Positions 10,371-21,781 of a stretch of DNA of 64,000 bases are shown in pieces. How positions within the stretch are numbered: the first letter of the stretch is position 1; each line of letters opens with the position of its first letter. The stretch lies in NCBI GenBank assembly GCA_949130485.1, contig OX422183.1:14715312-14779311 (forward strand). The letters are read 5' to 3'. Source of the DNA: Agelas oroides. Its lineage: Eukaryota > Porifera > Demospongiae > Agelasida > Agelasidae. The notes under the pieces were generated by a model, which saw only the letters and a list, made by a program, of their open reading frames with translations, searched no databases and was not told the origin of the DNA. The translations under genes were made by a program, and so were the position numbers.

Positions 10371-11390
10371 ATATTACTTTACCACAAAAACAAGACATTG
10401 ATAAACTTTAACTGCTTATATCTCGAAACTTTCAGAGTCAGATTTTTACTTGATCAGTTCACAGATGTATATATTTGCTAGAGCAGTGATTCTCTGCAAT
10501 GAATTCTTCGCCTCCAACTCCGACTCTTTCTTGTTAGTGCCAAATCACATGTCTTCCGCAGTGGCCACAGAAGCTACACTTGTTTCACAGCACCTTGGAA
10601 CTGTAGTAGTAAATTTCTTTTGGTCTGCTCCTTCGAGATTTGACGCAAAATTTTCAGCATTTCTTGTGGAAAGTTCAATCAACACGGGAGAGAGTGCACA
10701 AAGATCGGTCGGTATACAAGTCACCTTCAAAAAAGTTAACAGAGAAACTCGGTCATAGCAACTCTTTCCTGGTCGAGTCTTGCAAATTATGGTGCCACTT
10801 TATCACATTGGTATTACACTGTTAGCACTTGATACGTACATGTTTGTGCTACTTCTGTATACTATGCCACATATTAATTATTGTATGGCTGCTGGTGTGG
10901 TGCCGTAGGCCCTAATGTTTTGACGTCATGCGGTGTCAATATTTGCTGTGTGCCATACATTAACTAATACCGTATTCTCTCTAAAATACCGGACACTCTA
11001 ATTGTCCAGACACCTCAAATATGAAATTTCCGTCGCTCTAATTAAACCAAACAGCAAAAAAATCAAGGGATTTCCCCTCTCTAATTCAAACAGACACATT
11101 TGAGGTCGAAATGTTTAGTCGGAGTGTTGGCTACAGGGTTTCATACAGAGGGGGGGGGGGGGGGGCCTGGAATTCCCCCCCCCCACCCCAGAAATCTTGA
11201 AATTCAGTATGGTTATTGTTTTGTCATAGGTATTAGAGCAACAATCTTGAACATGTGACATTACGTGACATTACAACAAAGGCAGGCTATATGATACTAT
11301 TGTTCAAAATCATGTCATCACTATAACTGAGATTAAAATACAGCTGTCAGTAATAATTCTATTTGTATACTATAACTGGATTCGACGATT
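10371..11390. other. spacer with transposon-like termini and a poly-G tract
   Basis: Around 10970-11110, repeated CTCTAATT motifs beside ACCGTATTCTCTC look like a MITE end. A poly-G/poly-C stretch (11151-11187) may be poorly assembled. A 102-codon plus frame (10450-10758) and an overlapping minus frame are unsupported. Confidence 0.4.
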
Positions 11391-12774
11391 TTACTCTTGA
11401 AAGACTTCAAGAACTTCATCAAAGTTAACCGAGGATAATTCTGGACCTTCGATTGCGATTCTCATTGAATGAGTCAGATTAGCATCGTTAAGTCTGTTAC
11501 GAAGTGTAGTCTTAATTTGCTTCATGTGGCTGAAAAACCTCTCAACTGAAGCTGTTCCTACAGGAAGAGCAAGAATGATGTTAAGTAGCTTGAACATCTC
11601 TGGAAAGACTCCTGTGTAAGCTCCAGATGCCTCCATCCGAACTTTGACATCTTGTAGGCTTGGCGCCTTGGCAGTCTTCTTTTCTTCCCTGACCAACCTT
11701 GATTCTTGAATCAGTGCTTGTTTGAACAAGCCCTACTCATTGACAACAGCAATTTCATCCTTGTCAATAAGTGGTGGGGAAGAGAAAGTTACACCATCAC
11801 GGACAACTGTTGCTTCATTGCCATAAAATTGGGCCAAAACTTCCACTTCTTTTTTACCATAATCTGGTAAAGCTGCTTCTTCTGAAGGAAGAGATGCTGG
11901 ATTGAAAACAGAGGAGGATACAAGGATATCTACAGCTTCACCAGAGAATCGGTTGCGGATGTTGTGTAGTAAAGCATCGATATAAGGAAGAGCAACCTTT
12001 TTATGGAAATCAGTTAAAGATCCAACACTAGCACTTCCCACAAAGCTACAAACTGAGTGACCTCTTGTAATCGTAATTCCATGATCGCTCTCAACCTGAG
12101 TGCTCACTCCAGAACACCACTCAGCTTTGTCTTCCTTCAGTTCCTCTACCTCTTTAAGAATGCCTTCAAGAATCAAAGGTAGCCTGCTAAAGTCCACAGT
12201 CTGCCTTTGCATGTAGCAACTAAGCTTAGCAAGGAGATCAAGTACTTCTGACAACAGAATAATGCTGGCTACTCCAGAAAAGGAGCTCAAGACAAGAGAA
12301 ATTCCGTATGCTTCTGCATCTCCTGACGTCTGGTAGAGCTGCTGTAGAGTAATAATAAGAGCAGGAAGATCTTTACGGATTGCACGTAGACACCACTCAT
12401 GGGACAACCACCTCGTGCTACTAGGCTTTACTACCTTCAGCTCAGGTAAACTTAGAACCGCCTGTACAACCTTGAGAGCTTCTGCTTTCTTGGGCGAATA
12501 GTAGAATAGTTTCCACAGATTCGTCATTGTGTTCTACTCCCATTCTACTGGCAAAGGAAATGCTTGTTGATTTCGTCTTCATCGATGTATTTGGGGAGGC
12601 CTCCCAAAAATACCTTTCTCGAATAGGTTGTAACAACAGAACAGGAGGAGCTGGAAAGGGTGGCACTGACAGGACCTGCATCCCACATCGTAACATTTTG
12701 TTGATTACAGTGATGGAGTCAGCAGCTTGAATAGATGCCAGCTGAAGTCGGTGGCATGCACAGTGTATGTACAA
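11391..12774 (-). pseudogene. hAT transposase remnant, ZNF862/KIAA1586-like
   Basis: From the 5' side: CHRLQLASIQAADSITVINK (around 12750-12690), then MTNLWKLFYYSPKKAEALKV, PSSTRWLSHEWCLRAI, a long helical region, and the C-terminal hATC dimerisation region with LALPVGTASVERFFS and LRNRLNDANL. The 11391-11729 and 11733-12527 segments are the same frame, split by a single TAG at 11730-11732. The 5' part is in another frame, separated by about 150 bp of unrelated sequence. The N-terminal zinc finger is missing, so this copy is inactive. Confidence 0.85.
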
Positions 12775-14344
12775 TGCATGAGCTGAGTGTGTCCTAATCC
12801 TTCTTTGGACACCATTTGTACAACCAGAGAAAGTTGCTACTCAACCAGAGAAACTTGCTAAACCGCTAGTGAATGAAGCCCTGCGATTCTGAATGGAAGA
12901 GAGAAAGAAAATGCATGGCCTTTATGTGTCTGGTGCGTGGGGCCATAACGCAAACCAATTATATGGAGCCAACCACGTCTTCCTGAGTCGATTGCAGAAG
13001 TTTTACGGTAGAGGCCTAACTTCATCAATTGATTTTGTGCTCGTAAATATCCATGCCACAATCTGTCAAATTTCATTCATGGCTATGAACACTGAATTAT
13101 ACAGGGTCACCCATTTGCAATCTGATCGAACATATCCAATATTGGAAGCAACTTTGAAGGTGTGGTCTAAGGTTAGACATTTTTTAACACATAGCTACTG
13201 CACATACTAACCATGCACTTGACATATATAGCTACTGCACATACTACGAAGCTATTCACTTGACATAGCTACTGCACATACTACGAAACTATTCACTTGA
13301 CATACTTCAGAGGAAGCGATCAATATTAGGACATGTGCTCTTACACAGAGCCTAGCCTTGCATGTTTAGTTGTGCACTAGCAAGCATGTCGCCTTTCATT
13401 TTGTCAACACCTCACGATCTATTCGGTTGGCTATATAATCATTGCTAGGCATGTCCATATGCGGCATACACCTACTGTCACATTGGGACAACCCCCCTCC
13501 TTTAGCGCACGCCTTGCACCCTGAACCCTCTTTAAAAAAAAAGGTCCTGGCTAAAACGCTAACTTCAGGGGTGCATTTTGGAATTACTTACTTCAAGATC
13601 ACTGTGGGATCCACTGTGACTGTCCTCGCCTGCGGTCCTCCCACTTCTCCTACTCCGCCTGTTAAGTTCTCGTATCTGTGGGGTAGTGATATCAAGATCT
13701 CAATACATATTTTAGTGTATATATGCTAATGTGGTGTATTAACATCATACCATAGATTGTAATTAATTTTCAGCATAAATTTTTTTGTCAGTACCCAACT
13801 ACAACAAAAATATCTTCAGCATTGCTGCATTTCCACGTTTGCATTGACACTCTAGCTCTGTTCCAATAGATGCATCCTACCTTGTTGATATGGTACCGTT
13901 TCACACACAACTCTTTCCTGAAGGTCTCCGTATTTTGACAGCTCAGCTCACATGTGTCTTTCTTGTGCCCAGACCCTATCCTAGATGTGGCTATGAATAT
14001 TGCTTGTGTGGTTGTACCTTGCCATCTTAGTTGTTGATTCCCACTGTACACCCTCACAGAACTGTGCAGGAAAACAATATTGTTAGCTGATACAATTGTG
14101 AATGCTGTTTCCATAAGGAAATGGGTGGGAAAAAGCTCCCCTCAATGGCTGCACCCCCTAGGGGGGCTCATTATCAGATCCTCATAACTGTTCTCCTGGA
14201 CAGGATAAAACCCATCTGTAAACAAACTTAATGACCTCAAAGGTACAAGACAGTAGTTTCATCTTCAGGCTCCTCCACCACTAAAGGGAACTGTAACTAT
14301 ACAGGAGACTAAATTGCAATTGACTAGTTAACGTAAACACTCAC
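12775..14344. other. spacer with short repeats
   Basis: Three 37-bp tandem units (AGCTACTGCACATACTA at 13193, 13230, 13267) occur. The 105-codon plus frame at 12893-13210 and the 95-codon frame at 13442-13729 have no recognised motif. A segment at 13985-14170 is repeated at 33510-33900. Confidence 0.5.
13985..14170. repeat. dispersed repeat, partner 33510-33900
   Basis: GATTCCCACTGTACACCCTC and the following AATATTGT..AGCTGAT.. and AATGGCT.CACC.CCTAGG boxes occur in the same order at 33550-33885. The partner has about 190 extra bases between the two halves. Confidence 0.7.
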
Positions 14345-15022
14345 ATACTTTTTAGCTTCTGCACTTCTGGCGCGTGATTGGTAGCTCACTCCAGATGCCT
14401 TCAGGTACACTGCCAATGTGCATGGCAATTTCCATTCACCTCCACTGGGGTTGTCAAGGATTATGTCATCACCATCAATTTGAACTCCATTTGCCTCGGC
14501 TATATAGAATTTAGCTTCCTTTGGCCCTTCAGGAAACACTTTAGATCTTGACTTTTCAAGTACTCTTTCATAGGGTGCAGTCTTGCAAAAGAATACCTTC
14601 TGTGTTCCCAATTCTCTGTCCACCTCCACTAACTTCTTCCCACTGTCATGCATGGCATGTCCAACCGATATCTGCACAAGAATAATCAACAAGAATTCAT
14701 TAACAGCACTCTGAAATGTGCATGCCTCCAGCTTGTTGAACATAATTCTTGTCACTTGCTGCTTACGTTCAGCTATTATGCAACATAGACACAGAAATCA
14801 CACTTCAATATTAGACAGAAATACACAGATATACACAGAAATCGAACTTCAATAAAGACAGAAAAACTGAGTGGCTGTAATGATTAGTGCAAATTACCTG
14901 AATCTGATCCTGGCCAGGGTCTGCTTCGCTTTCCTTCAGCTTTTTCTTCGGCTTCTTTGTCAACTTAATATCTTGCATTGCATGCTTTGTGCGCTTTGTG
15001 CTAGCAATGTACCGATCCAGAA
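14345..15022 (-). CDS. unrecognised protein, two internal coding exons
   Basis: Exon 15022-14898 (125 nt) has a TTCTTACAG 3' splice site upstream and CAG|GTAATT downstream. It encodes a basic segment (DRYIASTKRTKHAMQDIK, KKPKKKLKESEADPGQ). Exon 14671-14345 (327 nt) follows TTGTGCAG and ends AAGTAT|GTGAGT. It encodes VGHAMHDSGKKLVEVDREL, APYERVLEKSRSKVFPEG, KFYIAEANGVQIDG and GGEWKLPCTLAVYLKASG. The codon phase (0) agrees across the junction, which supports real splicing. A short upstream exon with ATG at about 15136 (MASKSNSANDFERDELR, GTAATC donor) abuts but its phase does not fit. I do not recognise the family; the Lys-rich N-part could be nuclear-localising. Confidence 0.55.
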
Positions 15023-15189
15023 CTGTAAGAACAGACAAAAAGAGATCGTCACAAAGTGACTAGTACTTGGCATCATGGATTACCTTAATTCATCCCTTTC
15101 AAAGTCGTTGGCGCTGTTCGACTTGCTAGCCATCCGGCATTCAGAAGAGCGAATACCTTGCTTGTACAGCTTATACCTAGTGGCGCGAT

Positions 15190-16011
15190 TTTGATGGTGC
15201 AACTGCAATGCACACTGCTTGATGGCGCAACATGCAATGCACACTGCTTGATGGCGCAACATGCAATGCACACTGCTTGATGGCGCAACATGCAATGCAC
15301 ACTGCTTGATGGCGCAACATGCAATGCACACTGCTTGATGGCGCAACATGCAATGCACACTGCTTGATGGCGCAACATGCAATGCACACTGCTTGATGGC
15401 GCAACTGCAATGCACACTGCTTGATGGCACAACTGCAGTGCACACTGCTTGATGGCGCAACATGCAATGCACACTGCTTGATGGCGCAACTGCAATGCAC
15501 ACTGCTTGATGGCACAACTGCAGTGCACACTGCTTGATGGCGCAACTGCAGTGCACACTGCTTGATGGCGCAACATGCAATGCACACTGCTTGATGGCGC
15601 AACTGCAGTGCACACTGCTTGATGGCGCAACTGCAGTGCACACTGCTTGATGGCGCAACTGCAGTGCACACTGCTTGATGGCACAACTGCAGTGCACACT
15701 GCTTGATGGCGCAACTGCAGTGCACACTGCTTGATGGTGCAACTGCAGTGCACACTGCTTGATGGCGCAACTGCAGTGCACACTGCTTGATGGCGCAACT
15801 GCAGTGCACACTGCTTGATGGCGCAACTGCAGTGCACACTGCTTGATGGCGCAACTGCAGTGCACACTGCTTGATGGCGCAACTGCAGTGCACACTGCTT
15901 GATGGCGCAACTGCAGTGCACACTGCTTGATGGCGCAACTGCAATGCACACTGCTTGATGGCGCAACTGCAATGCACACTGCTTGATGGCGCAACTGCAA
16001 TGCACACTGCT
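15190..16011. repeat. minisatellite, 29 units of 28/29 bp
   Basis: The units follow TGATGGCGCAAC(A)TGCARTGCACACTGCT. I count 29 CACACTGCT boxes. The 29-bp CAACATGCAATGC variant clusters at the left (15220-15400) and the 28-bp CAACTGCAGTGC variant fills the right. All three minus frames stay open for over 300 codons because no unit contains a stop, so these frames are repeat artefacts. The array lies just upstream of the minus-strand gene at 14345-15022. Confidence 0.95.
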
Positions 16012-16149
16012 ATCTGGAAAAATCCACAGTGCTGACAGCAATTTGGGAATCTGCACAGTGCAGATGGCCCCATGCAGGGACATGTTTTTTTTTTGGGAAA
16101 TGAAATGTTTTCTATATACACCTGATAAAGAAAACACTTAATCAGACGT

Positions 16150-17512
16150 AATAGGGTAGTATATACATGTACGCACCCATAATTCCTCCATCTCGATACT
16201 GGAAAGTGACTACACTGGACAATGAACAGCTCACAAGGCGGACAATGAGCGCTTCATGCCCTTTTATTTGAGTCAGTCTTACAAACCTGCAGGTCCGGAA
16301 TGTAAATATGTATGCTTAGCTTTGAAAGCTTCCGATGAGCGAAGCTGGTGAAATGCACCAAATATCTTTGTTCTACCAGTCTGAGAGCAATTCATTGGGT
16401 GATTTGCAATACAAACCATTTCAATTTCATTGAAGAATTTATAATTCTGGTTTATGTGTTGAAAGGTTGCCCTAAACTAGCAATTTTCATCAATGATATT
16501 GCATGATGTTGAACACACTAGCATTACAAACCTATGCCATCAGTATGTCCCTACACTACAGTCCTATTTTCTCCTCCTTCATCTTTGTTCTTAGCAAAAG
16601 TGAGGCGTCCACTGTACAGAAGTTGTCCATTTTTCAGAGGGTCCAATATACTGCAAAAATGTCAGGCAATGATGATATTGCTGTGTGTGGCTGGTAGTTC
16701 AAATTTGGGCTTGCACAAAAACACAAGCCTTCCAAAAATTTGCAAACAGCAGCTAATTTTGCTTTTTGTCCGATCAAGAGTGCATTCCGCTCAAGTTTCA
16801 ATACTGTAGCCATATTTTCCGTTCCTATCGGAAGGAATAAAGTTAAATGTTTTGAACCAATACACATAATGAAACATTGAAATTTCAATCAGAGCCACGT
16901 TGACATCTCAATCAGAACCACATTGCAACATTGAAATTTCCATGGGCACACTGATCTATTTGAGCCAAAGTTGCATTCTCTTCTGATAACATCAACTTCT
17001 TTCTGAATGCAGCTGTAGCTATTTCATTACCAGGAGAAGCCATCCACTCTAATAACTGTTTGGCTGTCTGCAAAGTTGTTGAGCTGAAACCACCCTCTGT
17101 GATTACCGCCTTCCACACCAGCTTTACTGTAGTTTTAACATGTTTACATTCAGTATGCTTAACATGTCGCTCGTCTGTATAAGATGAACTGTAGGCAGCA
17201 GCAGAACAGGCAGAAGCTTCCATCTTCAGCTCTAATATCAACAGCTGCAAGTGATCGCGCCAACTCCCCCCCCCCCCCGAGAAAATTACACTAAAAACAA
17301 GACACAAAACTGAGTGTTTACTAAGAAAAGTTATGTGCATGTGAAAAACGTTTTAAGGGTTTACTTCACCAAATGACATCAATAGTGTAAGCGTGACTGA
17401 ATCACCACAAATCTAGTATCTAACTAGTTCAGTGCCTTTTAATAGGTTCCTTGACTGACAGCCAATTCACTTCAGAGACAATCCTGCAGGTTCAAAGGGA
17501 TTTTCTAGCCAT
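16150..17512. repeat. dispersed block, copy 2, with extra ~670 bp
   Basis: 16150-16804 and 17477-17512 match 6703-7250. The intervening 16805-17476 has no counterpart in copy 1. Either copy 2 gained an insertion or copy 1 lost it. No clear target duplication marks the edges. Confidence 0.75.
16912..17340 (-). CDS. unrecognised 142-codon frame within the extra segment
   Basis: The 3' half looks protein-like (LQTAKQLLEWMASPGNEIAT, AAFRKKLMLSEENATLAQID). The 5' part crosses a poly-C tract (17266-17278) read as GGGG and is doubtful. It may be an exon or a transposon remnant. No family was recognised. Confidence 0.3.
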   Translation of the reverse strand: MHITFLSKHSVLCLVFSVIFSGGGGSWRDHLQLLILELKMEASACSAAAYSSSYTDERHVKHTECKHVKTTVKLVWKAVITEGGFSSTTLQTAKQLLEWMASPGNEIATAAFRKKLMLSEENATLAQIDQCAHGNFNVAMWF

Positions 17513-17975
17513 CCCATTCACTCATTCTCGTATACGTGTGTATATCTGCTTTAGTGTACAAGTGTATGTGTCTAATTAACCACTGCTCACAATATGATAT
17601 CACCACTGTTAGTGTAAGCATATATGAGCACAAGATACTACATGAGTAGCTTATATACTCTAACCTGCATCAAGGTTCCTCACAGCTACATGTTACAACA
17701 ATGTGACATTCACCTTCAGTGCTCGAAGGCGCTCTTCCATCTGACCCTTCCTCCTCACAAGATCTTGGCAATGAGGGGTCCTCGCCTGAGGATTGGTCAC
17801 TGTGTGTTTCCTGCAATTCTACAGAATTAGTAGGGAAACTATAGTGAATGGTACGGCCATCTTCACCAATGTTCTAAACGACAGTTGGAGCCATCCTTTT
17901 CCTTGCTCAGAGCATCTTGCCTCATGCTGGAAATAAATGAATTTTGGATGTTATGAGGTGAAAATAGAAAAACCG

Positions 17976-18048
17976 GCAGTCGCTGGGAGTCAAACCCAGG
18001 ACACCTCTGGCTTGAGCCGCCAGTGCTCTGCCACTGAGCCACAACAGC
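17976..18048 (-). tRNA. tRNA-like sequence (pseudo-tRNA or SINE head)
   Basis: The 73 nt fold as a cloverleaf: acceptor GCTGTTG/CGACTGC (6 of 7 pairs), D stem GCTC/GAGC, anticodon stem CTGGC/GCCAG, T stem CTGGG/CCCAG with loop TTTGACT. Internal promoter boxes (TGGCTCAGTGG; GGTTTGACTCC) and a TTTTT terminator just downstream (about 17970-17966) are present. The anticodon loop GGCTCAA would give CTC (Glu), but position 33 is G instead of U, so it is probably not a working tRNA. Confidence 0.5.
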
Positions 18049-18255
18049 TGGACAACCACCAGCCCTCACAATCCTCTATATATACTGCACAGATGGTTAC
18101 TGAATGCCTTTACTATGCTGTATCCATTTTCCATTTTACCTAACTGCATGCTTACAGGATATAGACTATTTATAGCTGCGTTAGCCTTGCAGTCTCTCTA
18201 TGCGAGTCTCCAATGATAGTATGGGACCACTCTATATCCAGGTGTTCCTCCCTTC

Positions 18256-19044
18256 TCAGGATGGGGTGTTGGCAAGAATATTGGAAGCCATTGCTTGTTG
18301 CTGAGGAGTAACTCTCTCGTACATTTGTAAGGCTGACAGAGACCTATGTCCTGTATGCTTCTGAATTATAGCTCCAGAATCGAATAACATGGTTGTCCCA
18401 GTAACACGTAAGCTGTGGTTGGTAAAATTACCAGAAATGTTAGCTTCTTTCATCATAGTCTTCAGTAGTGTAGACAGCTTCGTTTTGGGAAAGTTTTCGT
18501 CCCAGAACCAAAGTTTAATACCAGTGGGTGTGAATGGCATCGGTTTCATGTAAACAGAGTTAGAAAAGTAAAAGTTGAGTATAGTGCCATGGCACCTGCT
18601 AGTATTCATGGCCATAATAGGAACAAATTTTCCCTCAGTTGGATCAGCAATTCCTCCAGGATGGTTTTTAGAGCCGTATTTGTAATACACGTAACGGTCA
18701 GGATTTGTGAAGTGACGGATTTGAGTAGCATGTTCCTGGTAACCTCTGAGATGAAAATTTTTACCATTGAGGTAAATTTGAAACCAGTCATGTGGGGTGA
18801 ATGTAGTGTTCACAACATGCTCCCCACAGTTGACTGCTACGTTCTGTGGTCCAAATTGTTTGGATGGTGGCACTAGACAACTCATTTTCAGCATGAGCAT
18901 GAATAAGACACGCTCCTCTGACTGCCTCTTAGCAAAAGCTTTCCTTCGCTTTACACTTTGCTTCCTTCTCCAGTTCTTTCTCCTTATAGCTTTATGCTTA
19001 CTTGACAGCAAATAGATCCACACAAGAGCAATCACATCCATCAT
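18256..19044 (-). CDS. Crypton-type tyrosine recombinase (DUF3504-like), nearly intact
   Basis: The 262-codon frame starts MMDVIALVW, has a basic patch (KRRKAFAKRQSEER, residues about 32-45) and a middle domain with YVYYKYGSKNHPGG and KFVPIMAMN. The C-terminal catalytic part contains NHSLRVTGTTMLF (HxxR), TGHRSLSALQMYER (GHR...Y) and VTPQQ. These supply the HxxR, H/R and nucleophile Tyr of the recombinase fold. An obvious first catalytic Arg was not located. A truncated sister at 2289-2620 shows it is a repeat. The frame has no stops, so it is recent or constrained; host-domesticated relatives of this family exist. Confidence 0.75.
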   Translation of the reverse strand: MMDVIALVWIYLLSSKHKAIRRKNWRRKQSVKRRKAFAKRQSEERVLFMLMLKMSCLVPPSKQFGPQNVAVNCGEHVVNTTFTPHDWFQIYLNGKNFHLRGYQEHATQIRHFTNPDRYVYYKYGSKNHPGGIADPTEGKFVPIMAMNTSRCHGTILNFYFSNSVYMKPMPFTPTGIKLWFWDENFPKTKLSTLLKTMMKEANISGNFTNHSLRVTGTTMLFDSGAIIQKHTGHRSLSALQMYERVTPQQQAMASNILANTPS

Positions 19045-20620
19045 GGTTTTTGTAGTTCAAACTTCAGTGTTACTAAGCAACAGTTAATTTGTGCATGCTC
19101 ATACATGTGGGCTGTTATTGCTTTTTTGCTCGCTTGGTAATGGGTTGACGGATTTTTGCAGTTGGGAATGCCTTCATTTCGCTATTGATGCATGCTAGTG
19201 CGCATGTCTGTGTGGACATTTCAGATGCATTTTGCTACTCGCTCGGGCTCGCCCCAGGATGATGCAGCACTTTCTAGTTAGTCATATGAGTAACTGGTAC
19301 GTAGAAAGGAAGCTACATAACTGTATTTTAGTGCTGGTCCAAGGTGGACATACCTGTGGGATCTTCGTCTCTTCTCGGAACATGAAAGATTGACAGATAT
19401 GTCACACTGCTCTCAATGGCAGGAGGCATCACTAATGCAGGTGGTAATTCTACATCAGCATACATCAGCCCTGTGAGACCTGGCAAGGGAGAGGTACTGT
19501 ACTTCATGCTAATATATCACTGCTTGCTCTTTCTACATGAGCATAGTTTTTGTAGCCGCATGTTGAGTTGGCGGTAAATACAGGTAGTTGGTTCTTGCTG
19601 TATCCTGACGGGTATTCCTTCTTTGTAACATATATAGTTGAGAAGTGCTTGGTAGTGGTCCTTTTCCATCCTTGAGATGCTTGGATGTGCGCTTTAACAC
19701 CTCCATTTCTACCCTTCAGCCACTGTCGATATCACAGAACCGTACCCTTTGAGGACGGAAACGTATATCACTGCATCTCACCAACATTTTTGCAAGGGGA
19801 AATTCCTGGCCGTAGTGATAATTGTTCAGGAAACAGATATCACTAGGGTAATATGTTTGGGGACACACAATCCCCTGGGAGCACATATCACTGTAACACT
19901 GGGTACGAAGCACTTTAATGCATTACATGTGTAGCTATATGCTGTGGCAAAGCTTCTAGTATCCGTGATAAATAGTCTCAAAATGATAGCTGGAGGGCAT
20001 GCTCTGCACGATCGGCAAGCTATTTATTTTTCTGCTGTGTTGCAAGGAATAAAATAACCGGGAGGCCCATACATTCTCATTGTAATCATTAGCGAACTCA
20101 TTTAGCAAGATTAGTAGGAAAACTGCTCTGGAAGCCGATCTCATTGATATTTTGTACACATCCTGTATGCATGCTTTGTGCATGGGGCTTTCTTGTTATA
20201 TCTCCGGTTGTTTCAAACTTTTCCTTTAGTTGGTCACGTACAGAGGAATTGGCAAATGGTAATCATGATTATGATTATGCTCAATTCAGCAATTCCAGGC
20301 ATATCTTCAGACAGCAGTATTCGATCATGGTGATGATCAGATCCGTAAAGGTCGTGTAATTTTTATGTTGATATAGAAAAATGGCTTGATCACCTGCTTT
20401 GTGAATGCAAGTAAATTGGCTACTTGCTGCTGAGAGAAGGATATCACTGTCTTTCAGTCTTCTTAAATCTTTCACAATGTTCATGTAGTCTGTCTCAGGG
20501 CACTCACAAAAACTTTTCACTTCGCCATTTGTGAGTGCTGGGTGTGTAGTATCCCACTTTCTGATGTTCATAGGGAGAGGCTACAGGAAAATAGGAGATA
20601 GGAGGCATACCCACCACTCC

Positions 20621-20651
<31 letters not shown>

Positions 20652-21177
20652 AAAAAAGTTATGCATGCTCTTGAAAAAGTCTGCTCACTCCCACTAAGGC
20701 ACAACTAATAAGGTCAGGTGGTATTTTGCAACATCAGCAGAAATGATTCAACTCTAAAAATTACTAACCCAGGTAGCTACACAAATCACCCAATTTTTTT
20801 ACGTCAGCATACTGCTCACATTCATGCGCCACATCTGGTGCATGTATAAGGCACTCACAACTAAGTTTTTAAACGTTTGGACAGACAAAAGCATTAGATG
20901 AATGACATCAGATAAATCGTATACCAGACTGAGGCATTCAAGACTTGATAATCACGCAATCGCAGCACCAAGCCTACAAAGCAGGTAAACTTACAATTTG
21001 CTCACGTAAGTTTCTGCGCTTACCAGCTGTCTTGGTCGTCCTTTTCTCTACGACAACTCGGTGTCTTTGTAGCTTCAAATTCACCCTGGTCAATAAAAGC
21101 CATTCACAACACACTATGGTACGTTGCTGTCAGTTACAAAGGATGCCATTTTCTAATTTTGTACGCATGTGCACATG
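19045..21177. other. spacer with repeat pieces
   Basis: 19190-19290 resembles 25655-25740 (GCATGTCTGTGTGG...CTAGTTA). A minus frame at 20281-20571 (EVKSFCECPETDYMNIVKDL) looks protein-like but is unassigned. A poly-C/poly-A tract occupies 20619-20657. Nothing else was recognised. Confidence 0.4.
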
Positions 21178-21228
21178 TAGTCTTGTCCCAGGCCGAATAC
21201 CACAATCATTAGTCTGGGAACGAGACTA
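21178..21228. mobile_element. 51-bp foldback of the TAGTCTCG family
   Basis: TAGTCTTGTCCCAGGC and GTCTGGGAACGAGACTA form inverted ends. The flanks are GTGCACATG (21169-21177) and GTGCACAAG (21229-21237), 8 of 9 identical. Confidence 0.75.
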
Positions 21229-21502
21229 GTGCACAAGCGAAATCACGAGTTGACCACCCATACAGAAACGACAAGCTTGTACAAGGTTGCTACAGCCTTG
21301 ACAACAAAGTAACTGTTGTGACATGGTTGTAACAAGGTTGTGGACATGCTTGTCACAACCATGTCACAACCATGTCCCAACCTTGCCAGTACTTTGTATA
21401 TGAAACTGTAAACAGACCTAGACAACCATGTAATAAGCGTGTACAAACTTAATTTAAAATTCAAAAATTCTTGATCCAACAATGCATACGGTATCATTCA
21501 TG

Positions 21503-21625
21503 TAGGTATGAGTACCAGCAGGTCAGCATGAGGATGACAAGGATGTTATATGAAAGTATCATAGGTTATGAGTCCCAGCAGGTCAGGATAAGGATGGCCA
21601 AGATGTTGTGTTACAAATGAAAGCA
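21503..21625. repeat. imperfect ~61-bp tandem pair
   Basis: GAGTACCAGCAGGTCAG near 21510 recurs as GAGTCCCAGCAGGTCAG near 21571, with the following GGATGACAAGGATGTT-like box conserved. Confidence 0.6.
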
Positions 21626-21682
21626 AACCAAAACTTCTTGCTGGTTATATATGAAAAAAAAAGTTAGCAGCAGTTTAACAAA

Positions 21683-21781
21683 CTTGAGTGGAGTTTTTTT
21701 TGGCCTTGCGGCGGTAGTTAGCACACTTGTCATTCACTGCATCAACTAGTGCACTCCTCATGACTGTAGGGTACTTGGACT
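21683..21781 (-). CDS. short BEN-domain-like exon (tentative)
   Basis: After a possible GTTTAG 3' splice site the translation reads SKYPTVMRSALVDAVNDKCA, then NYRRKAKK. The KYP...M..A..DAV..KC...RRK spacing resembles BEN domains. It is short and isolated, so it may be a fragment. Confidence 0.25.

Noticed and set aside
11151..11187. G-quadruplex or functional poly-G element (also 17266, 20619, 61507)
   Set aside because: Long homopolymers are frequent assembly or sequencing artefacts, with nothing nearby to suggest function.
12527..12730. Plus-strand frame of 67 codons
   Set aside because: Antisense to the hAT remnant and its inserted segment; no motif.
15080..16137. Three overlapping minus frames of 306-350 codons
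   Set aside because: They arise because the 28/29-bp minisatellite unit has no stop in any frame. The repeated HQAVC/SSSVHC peptides are artefacts.
17976..18048. Functional tRNA-Glu(CTC)
   Set aside because: The loop lacks U33 and the acceptor has a mismatch; recorded as tRNA-like only.
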